Assembly (NCBI GenBank): GCA_905221605.1
Contig: CAJNDS010001591.1
Location: forward strand, 188,001 to 202,039
Direction: 5' to 3'
DNA length: 14,039 nucleotides
Source: Symbiodinium natans
Taxonomy: Eukaryota; Sar; Dinophyceae; Suessiales; Symbiodiniaceae
Below, piece after piece: positions 1 through 7,849 of the stretch; within the stretch, counting starts at the first letter, position 1; each line of letters begins with the position of its first letter. The notes under the pieces are model-generated. The model made no database searches, had not been told where the DNA came from, and was given only the letters and a program-made list of their open reading frames with translations. The position numbers and the translations under genes were made by a program.

Positions 1-131
1 TCCATGGCTCAAGCGGCTGAATGCTCGCCCGGCAAGACATTTTCCAGACCCATCCATTCCAGACTCACGCGGGAAACAGCGGGGCTCTCCGGCACAGCGA
101 TCAAACAGTTCTGATCATTTGATACCGGGTG
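1..131 (+). repeat. 1.21-kb array unit R1, 3' end only
   Basis: This stretch is the tail of a repeat unit whose start lies outside the window. It matches 1210-1340 with only about one substitution (a C/T difference near position 50). It ends in GATACCGGGTG, followed by the linker ATC at 132-134, and then the next unit begins with GTGTGGCAAGG. The unit ends used here are set by the isolated copy at 2283-3490, which has unrelated DNA on both sides. Orientation is arbitrary because no gene fixes it. Confidence 0.85.
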
Positions 132-134
132 ATC

Positions 135-1340
135 GTGTGGCAAGGTCTGGAGGCGCCATGACACCTCAGGCACCCTCGGGCACTTGCGCTTGCACGGCAG
201 CGCAACAGGTGGCTCCTGTCTAGCGGGCACACAGCTTGCACCCCACGCCAGTGACAAACTGCGCTGACCACGGGAAGGCAGAGGAAGCTGGGACAGAAGC
301 ATGCGGACTTTGAATTCCAGATGCACTTCTGACAACATTCACCGTTGAGCTTCGGCATGCTGGTAAGTGTTCTAGTCTGAACGATGGTGCCCCACCATGT
401 TCATCGAAGCAAGAGTGTATGGTCACAAGCTTGATGGTGGCCTGGTGTTCTCGACATCCAAGATTGCAGCATGGCATTGCAGGGAGCACCACGAATCATT
501 GCGCTCGCGCCTGTGCAGGATCCTCCCCTAAATGCTTCCTTCGTGCTAGCACGCAACATGACAAAACACCTCGCCTTTGCCCGCGCCGCTGCGCACAAGG
601 AACCCGGCCCAGAGGGTGCAAGGAGGTGCACAGCAAGCACAGGAATCAACAAGTCTGGTCGCCGAAACTTCGACAATCGGGTCAGACAGGGCACCTACAC
701 CCGATGAGGCTATCCCATGTCGGATTGGCAGCTCTGTTCAGAATCAGGGTGTTCATTCCAGCACTTAGAGGGTTTAGTACTCTTTTGGGGTTGTAGACTG
801 TAGGCACCCCGCAGGTGAACCATGAAATGTCCCCCAGCTGCAGTGGCAGGGGAAATTACAAATTGACCCCGAGCACTAGTGAGTTGTCCACTCCACCAGT
901 TTGCATCTACATCCAATCCAACCCAGCATTACCAGCGGGACAAGGCACTGCGTGCTTCATCATGCCTCCTAAACAAATGTACTCGTTTGGGAATCAGAAG
1001 CCTCTTCCTGACCTGCCACTGGGCAAGCACACGGCCTTCCTAGAAAGCCACCACCCGCGGCCAACAGCAACCTACTCGCGGATGAGCTTCAGGGGTGGCC
1101 CGCATGATTTCCAGCTGTTGGCAAGTCTGCAGTGTGCACATCATCAGTGGCATGGCCGAAAGGCCACTTTTGTGTTCTACGTGGACAGAATTTTGGAGGC
1201 CGTAGCACATCCATGGCTCAAGCGGCTGAATGCTCGCCCGGCAAGACATTTTCCAGACCTATCCATTCCAGACTCACGCGGGAAACAGCGGGGCTCTCCG
1301 GCACAGCGATCAAACAGTTCTGATCATTTGATACCGGGTG
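135..1340 (+). repeat. 1.21-kb array unit R2, complete
   Basis: This is a complete unit running from GTGTGGCAAGG to GATACCGGGTG. By eye it aligns end to end with 2283-3490 at roughly 98-99% identity. Differences include a 2-bp indel (TGCACGG here, TGCAGACGG in the other copies) and scattered substitutions near 510, 592, 845, 930 and 977. The unit contains no poly-A tail, no obvious terminal inverted repeats and no recognisable transposase or reverse-transcriptase motif. A strong splice-donor-like string (GGTAAGTG) lies at about 361-369. The near identity implies recent duplication or gene conversion. Confidence 0.9.
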
Positions 1341-1465
1341 ATCGTGTGGCAAGGTCTGGAGGCGCCATGACACCTCAGGCACCCTCGGGCACTTGCGCTT
1401 GCAGACGGCAGCGCAACAGGTGGCTCCTGTCTAGCGGGCACACAGCTTGCACCCCACGCCAGTGA
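815..1465 (+). CDS. Hypothetical open frame inside the repeat unit (216 codons)
   Basis: This open frame spans the junction of units R2 and R3. I do not recognise the protein. The first 49 codons are not conserved: the matching region of the other full unit has a TAA (GGA AAC TAA) where this copy reads GGA AAT TAC, so a start at the methionine near 962 (MPPKQ...) is better supported. From there the frame is shared with 3112-3651. It has a short aromatic segment (FVFYVDR near residues 125-131) followed by a Trp/Lys/Arg-rich stretch and a Ser/Pro-rich tail. There is no signal peptide or clear domain. It could be a relict exon or chance openness in repeated DNA. The conserved frame between near-identical copies is weak evidence because there are so few substitutions. 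Confidence 0.25.
   Translation: MNHEMSPSCSGRGNYKLTPSTSELSTPPVCIYIQSNPALPAGQGTACFIMPPKQMYSFGNQKPLPDLPLGKHTAFLESHHPRPTATYSRMSFRGGPHDFQLLASLQCAHHQWHGRKATFVFYVDRILEAVAHPWLKRLNARPARHFPDLSIPDSRGKQRGSPAQRSNSSDHLIPGDRVARSGGAMTPQAPSGTCACRRQRNRWLLSSGHTACTPRQ
1199..1222 (+). other. Spliced-leader-like sequence
   Basis: The sequence reads G-CCGTAGC-A-CAT-CCA-TGGCTCAAG. The dinoflagellate spliced leader begins with D, then CCGTAGC, CAT, TT, TGGCTCAAG. Twenty of its 22 positions are matched in order here, with one inserted A and CCA replacing TT. The same string is at 3349-3372, and its last 13 bases are at 1-13. Relict leaders are known in dinoflagellate genomes from reinserted trans-spliced mRNAs. A caution: the region also lies inside an open frame shared with a diverged copy, so chance resemblance is possible. 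Confidence 0.4.
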
Positions 1466-1806
1466 CAAACTGCGCTGACCACGGGAAGGCAGAGGAAGCT
1501 GGGACAGAAGCATGCGGACTTTGAATTCCAGATGCACTTCTGACAACATTCACCGTTGAGCTTCGGCATGCTGGTAAGTGTTCTAGTCTGAACGATGGTG
1601 CCCCACCATGTTCATCGAAGCAAGAGTGTATGGTCACAAGCTTGATGGTGGCCTGGTGTTCTCGACATCCAAGATTGCAGCATGGCATTGCAGGGAGCAC
1701 CACGAATCATTGCACTCGCGTGCATGTAAGTCTGTGTGCACATCATCAGTAGCATGCCCGAATGGGCACTTTTGTGTTCTATGTGGACAGAACTTTGGAG
1801 GCCGGG
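1344..1806 (+). repeat. 1.21-kb array unit R3, internally deleted
   Basis: The first part (1344-1720) is nearly identical to units R2 and R4. After CTCGCG at 1720 the match stops. It resumes at about 1726-1806 with the segment that sits near 1124-1206 in R2, so roughly 0.6 kb is missing. The resumed segment is clearly more diverged (for example CAGTAGCATGCCCGAATGGG against CAGTGGCATGGCCGAAAGGC) than the 5' part. The two halves therefore have different ages: a young copy abuts, or was converted onto, an older relict of the same family. Confidence 0.8.
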
Positions 1807-2404
1807 CAATCCACGCCGCTGGAGAGGCTGCGCCGCCAGCGGATGCCTCAGACGCGGACTGCCAAACCTGTCGAGAACAGGCCGGCTAAGTTTGACCTGG
1901 AGCCTCCTCGTCAATACCCTGGTGAACCCAAGGGTGATTTGGTTGAGAGGGGGGTAGGGCAAGCTGTGCCTGACTCGGATGTTGCTGCGCCGGGTGATGA
2001 GCCTGACATCGATATGGACAATCAAATCCTCTCCAAGCCTACTTCTGAGGGTGCGACCCGATATGGACATGTATGTTCCCACTGAAGATGAAGCATTTGC
2101 TAAGTCCCCAGAGCCCATGGAGGTTCATGCTGGGGAAAACTTGGAAGCGGATGCTGAGATGGCAGAAGAACCTGAGCAAGGCGATGACGCCATAGAAATG
2201 GCCCTTGACTGGTTGAGAGACCACGCTTTGCAGCAGTTGCTTGCGCGCAGTGATGTGTTGTGCGTTGAGCCTGATGTGGTTGGTGTGGCAAGGTCTGGAG
2301 GCGCCATGACACCTCAGGCACCCTCGGGCACTTGCGCTTGCAGACGGCAGCGCAACAGGTGGCTCCTGTCTAGCGGGCACACAGCTTGCATCCCACGCCA
2401 GTGA
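1762..2404 (+). pseudogene. Acidic coding-like fragment with a frame break
   Basis: An open frame begins at ATGGGCACTTTT (1762), inside the diverged tail of unit R3, and runs to a stop at 2083-2085. It is Arg/Pro-rich, then acidic (PGDEPDIDMDN). Near 2060 the coding-like signal passes to another frame, which continues acidic (DMDMYVP, then EDEAFAK, then EPMEV), reaches WLRDHALQQLL and runs into unit R4, ending at 2404. One extra base in GCGACCC near 2056-2062 would account for the switch; an unseen splice or a sequencing error are alternatives. I recognise no domain. An acidic linker like this is found in many proteins, including element polyproteins, but nothing here proves that. Confidence 0.35.
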
Positions 2405-3490
2405 CAAACTGCGCTGACCACGGGAAGGCAGAGGAAGCTGGGACAGAAGCATGCGGACTTTGAATTCCAGATGCACTTCTGACCGCATTCACCGTTGAGC
2501 TTCGGCATGCTGGTAAGTGTTCTAGTCTGAACGATGGTGCCCCACCATGTTCATCGAAGCAAGAGTGTATGGTCACAAGCTTGATGGTGGCCTGGTGTTC
2601 TCGACATCCAAGATTGCAGCATGGCATTGCAGGGAGCACCACGAATCATTGCGCTCGCACGTGTGCAGGATCCTCCCCTAAATGCTTCCTTCGTGCTAGC
2701 ACGCAACATGACAAAACACCTCGCCTTTGCCCGCGCCGCTGCGGACAAGGAACCCGGCCCAGAGGGTGCAAGGAGGTGCACAGCAAGCACAGGAATCAAC
2801 AAGTCTGGTCGCCGAAACTTCGACAATCGGGTCAGACAGGGCACCTACACCCGATGAGGCTATCCCATGTCGGATTGGCAGCTCTGTTCAGAATCAGGGT
2901 GTTCATTCCAGCACTTAGAGGGTTTAGTACTCTTTTGGGGTTGTAGACTGTAGGCACCCCGCAGGTGAACCATGAAATGTCCCCCAGCTGCAGTGGCAGG
3001 GGAAACTAAAAATTGACCCCGAGCACTAGTGAGTTGTCCACTCCACCAGTTTGCATCTACATCCAATCCAACCCAGCATAATCAGCGGGACAAGGCACTG
3101 CGTGCTTCATCATGCCTCCTAAACAAACGTACTCGTTTGAGAATCAGAAGCCTCTTCCTGACCTGCCACTGGGCAAGCACACGGCCTTCCTAGAAAGCCA
3201 CCACCCGCGGCCAACAGCAACCTACTCGCGGATGAGCTTCAGGGGTGGCCCGCATGATTTCCAGCTGTTGGCAAGTCTGCAGTGTGCACATCATCAGTGG
3301 CATGGCCGAAAGGCCACTTTTGTGTTCTACGTGGACAGAATTTTGGAGGCCGTAGCACATCCATGGCTCAAGCGGCTGAATGCTCGCCCGGCAAGACATT
3401 TTCCAGACCTATCCATTCCAGACTCACGCGGGAAACAGCGGGGTTCTCCGGCACAACGATCAAACAGTTCTGATCATTTGATACCGGGTG
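2283..3490 (+). repeat. 1.21-kb array unit R4, complete, isolated copy
   Basis: The copy starts at GTGTGGCAAGG directly after unrelated DNA (..GATGTGGTTG) and ends at GATACCGGGTG directly before unrelated DNA (CCCATCTCCC). It therefore covers one unit, 1208 bp, beginning just after and ending just before the ATC linker that joins adjacent units at 132-134 and 1341-1343. The left flank and the right end share the short word GGTG, a possible microhomology. I see no target-site duplication. Identity to R2 is about 98-99% by eye. Confidence 0.9.
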
Positions 3491-3651
3491 CCCATCTCCC
3501 CTCGTCATCTTCGAGGGTCCAAGTGCCACTTGGAGCCGCTGCTGAGTACACGGGAGAACTTCGATGGTTCAAGCGGCTGGATGCTAGCCCGGCTTCTCCG
3601 GCACAGCGATCAAACAGTTCTGATCGTTGGGTACCGGGTCATCAGCTATGA
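3112..3651 (+). CDS. Hypothetical open frame in unit R4 and remnant R5 (179 codons)
   Basis: This frame starts at ATGCCTCCTAAACAAACG, runs through the end of unit R4 and continues across the spacer into degenerate remnant R5, stopping at TGA 3649-3651. It matches the frame at 962-1330 with M to T and G to E changes near the start; later changes GGC to GGT and CAG to CAA are synonymous. In R5 the motif (W-x-KRL, then SPAQRSNSSD, then PG) recurs in the same frame although 51 bp are missing in between. The product is unrecognised. Confidence stays low because the repeats are young and no family is evident. Confidence 0.3.
   Translation: MPPKQTYSFENQKPLPDLPLGKHTAFLESHHPRPTATYSRMSFRGGPHDFQLLASLQCAHHQWHGRKATFVFYVDRILEAVAHPWLKRLNARPARHFPDLSIPDSRGKQRGSPAQRSNSSDHLIPGAHLPSSSSRVQVPLGAAAEYTGELRWFKRLDASPASPAQRSNSSDRWVPGHQL
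3349..3372 (+). other. Spliced-leader-like sequence, second copy
   Basis: This is identical to the string at 1199-1222, carried in the duplicated unit. Being part of a young duplication, it is not an independent observation of leader similarity. Confidence 0.4.
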
Positions 3652-3755
3652 CACGTCAGGCACCCTCGGGCACTCGCGCTTGCAGACGGCAGCGCAACAG
3701 GTGCACATGCTTTCTGCCTAGCGCGCAGCTTGCATCCCACGCCAGTGACAAACTC
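3561..3755 (+). repeat. Degenerate array remnant R5
   Basis: Blocks of the 1.21-kb unit recur in order: GGTTCAAGCGGCTGGATGCT, CTCCGGCACAGCGATCAAAC, GTACCGGGTCATC, ATGACACGTCAGGCACCCTC, and CATCCCACGCCAGTGACAAA. About 51 bp are missing after the first block. About 22 bp (GTGTGGC...GCGCC) are missing at the unit junction. The remnant crosses that junction, so it descends from a tandem arrangement older than the nearly identical copies. Confidence 0.75.
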
Positions 3756-4673
3756 GCAGAAACCTACAAGCACATACATGTGGACTGTCAGGTGCGCGCC
3801 AGGCACGGACCAGGTGTAGGGCTGGACTTTCGCTTAGGTGTTTTGGGAAAGCAGAGTCAAGCGAAGTGAAGCGTTGCGGAACGGATCAAAGCGCGGAGCA
3901 GTGACAGCGACGAAACGTGTCAGAATACGATCTGCTGACGTTGGCATCCATCCCACCACCTTCCTGTCAGAGAGTAGTGTGGCTCGTGAAAAGATGAACA
4001 CCTTTTCGGAGCATTTCGGAACCACGCTCTGTCTGCAGAAGGCCCGCATATGCACTCCACCGCGGGAGCACCTGCGATGTGTCAGCGACAGCATCGCACC
4101 GAATCGGGCCCAACAGTCACACACTCAGTTCTTGCAAACCCCCAAGCCTAAGTCCCTAAACGCTAAACAATCGAACGACCTTCCTGGCGCCGTTTGAAAA
4201 GTGTTGGATGGGAAGGGCTGTGGCGGTTGTACCAAGCCTTCGTTCCACAGCACAATGAACCTAAGCAAACATAAACCAGCACCTGCGGCCACGAAATATT
4301 TGGGCTCTCACCAGCGGGCCTTGGGCTCACAAGCCTTGGCAAACCGTAGCGAGGCACCGGAAGCTCCCGCAAGTGGGGTGTTCCTTGCCTTGTGGGGCCA
4401 TCGCAGAGGAGACATGATCTGCAGAGGCTTCAGCCCTGAAGCTCCAGCTCCTGGGGCGTGGCGATGTCTTAAGTTCAGCTTCGAAGCTAGACTATTCAGG
4501 CTTCAGGGGTTTGCGGAAATCGTTCGCTGCTTTCAGTTGCAAGGCGAACTGCAGAACTCAAGCCTGCCCCTTTCTGCAGGGGCCTGTGGGGCTTCTAGGG
4601 ACCTGGCGGCCCTGCCAGGGGATAGTTGGAGATGTCATCAGGAAATGTTTTGAGGTTCGTTGGTTCACGAAGT
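3756..4673. other. Gene-poor stretch, two unrecognised open frames
   Basis: Plus-strand open frames at 3838-4197 (119 codons) and 4201-4653 (150 codons), and a minus-strand one at 3834-4124, overlap here. None shows a recognisable motif, and their composition shifts along their length as expected for chance frames. No promoter or RNA gene was recognised. A 16-base word (CACACTCAGTTCTTGC, 4120-4135) recurs at 9385-9400. Confidence 0.4.
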
Positions 4674-4822
4674 CTTAAACCCTAAACCCTAAACCCTCAA
4701 CCCTGAACCCTGAACCCTGAACCCTGAACCCTGAACCCTAAACCCTAAACCCTAAACCCTAAACCCTAAACCCTAAACCCTAAACCCTAAACCCTAAACC
4801 CTAAACCCTAAACCCCCAACCC
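4674..4822 (-). repeat. Telomere-like array, CCCTAAA on the + strand
   Basis: About twenty heptamers lie in a row. The outer part carries variants (one CCCTCAA, then a block of CCCTGAA); the inner part is uniform CCCTAAA, ending in CCCCCAACCCC. TTTAGGG is the telomere repeat of plants, many algae and dinoflagellates. Degenerate units at one edge with pure units inside suggest local amplification. This is an interstitial site, with non-telomeric DNA on both sides. Confidence 0.95.
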
Positions 4823-4920
4823 CTGGTTTCGGCTCAGGGCTTGCCAGGGATGCGGGTGAAGCCTCTGCGAGTGTATCATCCTAAGCCTTCCTTGCCGACG
4901 TGCAGCAAGCAGCTACCAGA

Positions 4921-4985
4921 TAGGGTTTAGGGTTTAGGGTTTATAGGGTTTAGGGTTTAGGGGTTACGGTTTAGGGTTGATTAGG
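4921..4985 (+). repeat. Telomere-like array, TTTAGGG on the + strand
   Basis: TTTAGGG units with small errors (TTTATAGGG, GGGGTTACGG, GTTGATTAGGGG) begin about 100 bp after the previous array and run in the opposite orientation. The intervening 4823-4920 is ordinary sequence. Confidence 0.9.
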
Positions 4986-5760
4986 GGCCCCTTGGGGATA
5001 TAGACCCTCGGAATCAGGTCCCTGTTTCAGAAAGCCAGAAGAGGGTTCAGCAAGGGCTGTGCAAAGAAGCTAAGTATCTGTGCAAGTCCATGCAAAGTGT
5101 TTGTGCTATGCGTGCTGCAAAATCTCTACCGGGCGCTGCCCGATGGTGGACAGTTCTTGAGAGCGGGCGCGGTGCTTCGGTTGCAAGCTGTCAAGTTCAG
5201 TTTTGAAAACTCTGCCGACCCAAAAGAAACACACACGACTCACACACGACCAGCGAAGCGAGCAAAAGCCCAAAAGCCTTCCAAACCCTAGAACCCTTGA
5301 GCCCTCAAAACCTGAGCCCAAGAACCCCTGTCCTGGCTCAGCTGGCAGTCGCACACTTCATCTGCAAGTTGCTGCAGCCAAGCCTGGCAATTCCAGACAG
5401 CTACAGCCATAACGCTAGACGACCTAACCTTTGAGCGCTTGACTCTTAACGTCCAAGGTTGCTGCGAGACAAAAAAAGAGCTAGTCGTGGGTTTTGGGGG
5501 CCCTTGGGTTCGAGTTCCAGGGTTGTTGGCATCTAGTGACTCGGACCCTAAGGGGCTTGGGGGCTCAAGGATCAGGGCACTGCCTCAGTGTTCTCTTGAT
5601 CTTGGTCCCCGCTTCTCTATAATGCTCGAGTGCCGCACCAGGGCAGCGGTTGTCCCTCTGCAGATTCTGGAAACTGGCACTTACGTGGGGTTCTTCTGAA
5701 ACGCTGCTTCACCCCTACATCCCAAACCCCATTGTCGTCCCTGATTGGTCCGACGCTAAC
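4986..5760. other. No recognisable gene
   Basis: Open frames at 5097-5291 (+), 5106-5354 (-) and 5439-5699 (+) carry no motif I recognise. The segment 5270-5335 (AACCCTAGAACCCTTGAGCC and similar) looks like strongly decayed CCCTAAA repeat, and this creates the Pro/Lys-rich plus frame and the Gly/Phe/Arg-rich minus frame. Confidence 0.5.
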
Positions 5761-5793
5761 CCCTAAACCCTAAACCCTAAACCCTAAACCCTG
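5761..5793 (-). repeat. Short telomere-like array, CCCTAAA on the + strand
   Basis: Four perfect CCCTAAA heptamers plus a partial unit, flanked by unrelated sequence. Confidence 0.9.
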
Positions 5794-6349
5794 GCGTCCA
5801 GCCCTTCACAAAGGAGTACAAGGCGGTAGCAAAGGGGTGGCAGCGGGAGCAGACTGCTGGAGCAGAATGGAGCAGAAACACCATGCAGTATGCAGCAAAA
5901 CACTCTCCAGGGAACTCCAAAAGCTCCCCCAAAACTCTGCATTCCAAAAGCTCCCCCAACACTCTACAAAGGAGGAGCCAAAAAGCACGCACCCTAGCGT
6001 CCCAAACCTCAAGCTTCAGACCCACCTTTGCAGCAGCATGTTCGCCATCAGGTCATGGAGCAAACGTCCTGGATTTTCAGGTCGACGCTTGCAAGTAGGC
6101 CAGGCCGACGTTCAGGCATGGGCTCTCAAAATGACATTAGCCTACTCGGTGCCAGGCAAGATTCAGATTTCATGACAGATGGCCAAGGTTTACACTTGAT
6201 GGCACCCTGTACTAGGAGTCTCCATTTTCGTTTCCATCATCCCGGAAAGAAGGTCTCGGGTGAAGGCTGAATACTGGAGGTCTAATGATACCTGCCTTGG
6301 TTGCTTCCAGAAGGGCTTCTGATTTTTACGACCCGCCTGCATACCCCCT

Positions 6350-6350
<1 letters not shown>
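5794..6350. other. No recognisable gene; contains a 27-bp duplication
   Basis: TCCAAAAGCTCCCCCA begins at 5916 and again at 5943, giving a 27-bp tandem pair (about 5916-5969) with few differences. Open frames at 5837-6175 (+), 6028-6270 (+) and 5777-6025 (-) overlap and have no recognisable domain. Confidence 0.5.

Positions 6351-6380
<30 letters not shown>
6351..6380. repeat. Poly-C run of 30
   Basis: Thirty consecutive C bases follow ACCCCCTT and precede AACAAAAAAA. The minus strand is therefore a 30-base G run able to form quadruplex structures. Run length is likely to vary between molecules and sequencing methods, so the exact number is uncertain. Confidence 0.9.
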
Positions 6381-6382
<2 letters not shown>

Positions 6383-7213
6383 CAAAAAAAAGTGGGAGAA
6401 CCCAAGGTTTAGCTACTAGGTCTTGAGGGTTTTGGGGTCTGTGGCGCGCACCATCGTCCACAGAGATGAGCCTCTGATCATCACTTCAATCCTTCGGCTT
6501 GGGGGCGGCACCCCCAACTCCCTAAATGAAACCTCACGGTGGCCACAAGGGGTAGAGAGCATTGTAGATTCCGGCCTTACTCTCTGACGCTAGTGAACCA
6601 CAACTCATACCTTTGGTAGTAGGTCGGAAGGTGAGTCAACCAGCTCCCCCAACAAAAAGTGCCCCCCAAAACAGAAAGAGAAAGTGTGTGAAGGTCACTT
6701 GCTTGTGGGATGGGAGTGGTGTGGCTTGGTGGTGAGACTCTTTCCTCTTTGGGGGGACAGGATCAAAACATAAAATTACCAACCTTTAGGGGTTGTGACA
6801 CTGAAACTACGGAGTACCGCTGTCTGACAAGACATAGAATCCAGCAGTCAACGGCTCCGCTGGTTCGGTATATCCCTTTCTGCTTGTCCTGCCAGTGAAC
6901 CACAGCCACCCTTGATATTGTTGAACTTTGGACCGTATGATTGTGAAGCCTCAGCAGCCTGAACAACGTCGTTGCCAAAGGAACGGTGCGTGTTGAGGCC
7001 GCAGAGATTTGGCTTTCATGGCTGAGTCATTTTAAGCATTACCTCATCTATGACGTTTTGGCTTAGAGGGCCAGATTTTGCTGAAAACAGCTGCGCTCGG
7101 GGTCTTAACACAACATCGGCCTGCTACATCAACGACCAGTTGCACACGAAGCAGTTGAACATCACGGTTTTAGGATGGGCTCAACTGCTTCAAGCTGCGG
7201 GCGTGAGCTCCCC
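6381..7213. other. No recognisable gene
   Basis: Nothing identifiable was found on either strand. Open frames at 6710-6898 (+), 6763-6978 (-) and 7050-7232 (+) are short and motif-free. A 39-codon plus frame at 6947-7066, ending in TAG with a Trp/Leu/Tyr-rich C-terminus, reads like protein but is too short to separate from chance. Confidence 0.5.
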
Positions 7214-7244
7214 TTTAGGGTTTGGGGTTTAGGGTTTAGGGTTT
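7214..7244 (+). repeat. Short telomere-like array, TTTAGGG on the + strand
   Basis: About four TTTAGGG-type units, one altered to TTTGGGG, followed by TTTCCGCC. Confidence 0.85.
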
Positions 7245-7281
7245 CCGCCAGTCCCTAAGCCACTGAGCATGCGTCCTCGCA

Positions 7282-7298
7282 GGCGCCGATTCGGCGCC
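7282..7298. repeat. Perfect 8-bp inverted repeat
   Basis: GGCGCCGA, one T, then TCGGCGCC. It can form a tight GC hairpin or serve as a palindromic protein site. No function is implied by its surroundings (7245-7555), which hold no recognisable gene. Confidence 0.5.
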
Positions 7299-7555
7299 AT
7301 CACATTGCCGGCGATGCGCAACTTTCTGCGCGCTTCTGAGCCGCAAGGGGCGGCGCCGGCGAGAGCAGATTTCGTATTCTCGAAGATACCCGCCGGTAAC
7401 TCTTTCTATAGAAGATTCATATTTAACAGGTGTTTTTGGAAATATGGGAAAATCTTTTGTGCCAAATATATATCCGCCGAGGCCACGGGCCGAAGGCGTA
7501 TAAGTTGGGAGTTGGGCCAACCTCGGCCCCACTTGTTTTGCCTCACATGGGTACC

Positions 7556-7685
7556 CGCCCTACCCCCCTGCCCGCCCCCTGCCCCTCCCCCCCCTGCGCC
7601 CCCCGCTGCCCGCCCCCTGCCCCTCCCCCCCCTGCGCCCCCCGCTGCCCGCCCCCCCCCCCCCACCCCACCCTGCCCCACCCCCC
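7556..7685. repeat. C-rich tract with a 38-bp tandem repeat
   Basis: A 38-bp unit (TGCCCG, five C, TGCCCCT, eight C, TGCG, six C, GC) starts at 7569, repeats at 7607 and begins a third time at 7645 before dissolving into C/A-rich sequence. Long Pro-rich (+) and Gly-rich (-) frames through it are compositional and are not proposed as genes. Confidence 0.85.
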
Positions 7686-7734
7686 GCTCAACTTTACGAA
7701 TTTTAATTGAAGCCGAACCATCTCAACCCTCAGC

Positions 7735-7812
7735 CCCAAAACCCTACCCCAAACCGTGAACCTTGAGCCATAAGCCCTCAACCCTAAACTAACCCTCAAC
7801 CCTAAACCCCCA
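7735..7812 (-). repeat. Degenerate telomere-like patch
   Basis: Recognisable CCCTAAA and CCCTCAA units are mixed with decayed ones (CCCCAAAA, CCGTGAA, CCTTGAGCC, AAGCCCTCAA). It is an older, eroded version of the arrays elsewhere in the window. Confidence 0.75.
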
Positions 7813-7849
7813 CCCATACACCATACACCCGGAACCCTATAAACCCCCC

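Noticed and set aside
220-492. 90-codon minus-strand frame conserved in three unit copies (also 1431-1703 and 2370-2642)
   Set aside because: The copies are almost identical DNA, so an open frame in all three carries no evidence of selection, and the translation has no recognisable motif.
1-3755. CRISPR array or bacterial repeat locus
   Set aside because: Units are 1.2 kb, not short repeats with spacers, and nothing in the window is bacterial in organisation.
4674-4985. A true chromosome end
   Set aside because: Ordinary sequence continues for kilobases on both sides and both orientations are present, so these are interstitial arrays.
7269-7759. Pro-rich open frames through the C-rich tract
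   Set aside because: The residues follow directly from C runs and the 38-bp repeat; no domain is present before or after the tract.
7762-7770. CTTGAGCCA, the reverse complement of the leader's last nine bases
   Set aside because: It sits within a decayed CCCTAAA/CCCTGAGCC patch and is more simply explained as telomeric decay; no other leader part is adjacent.
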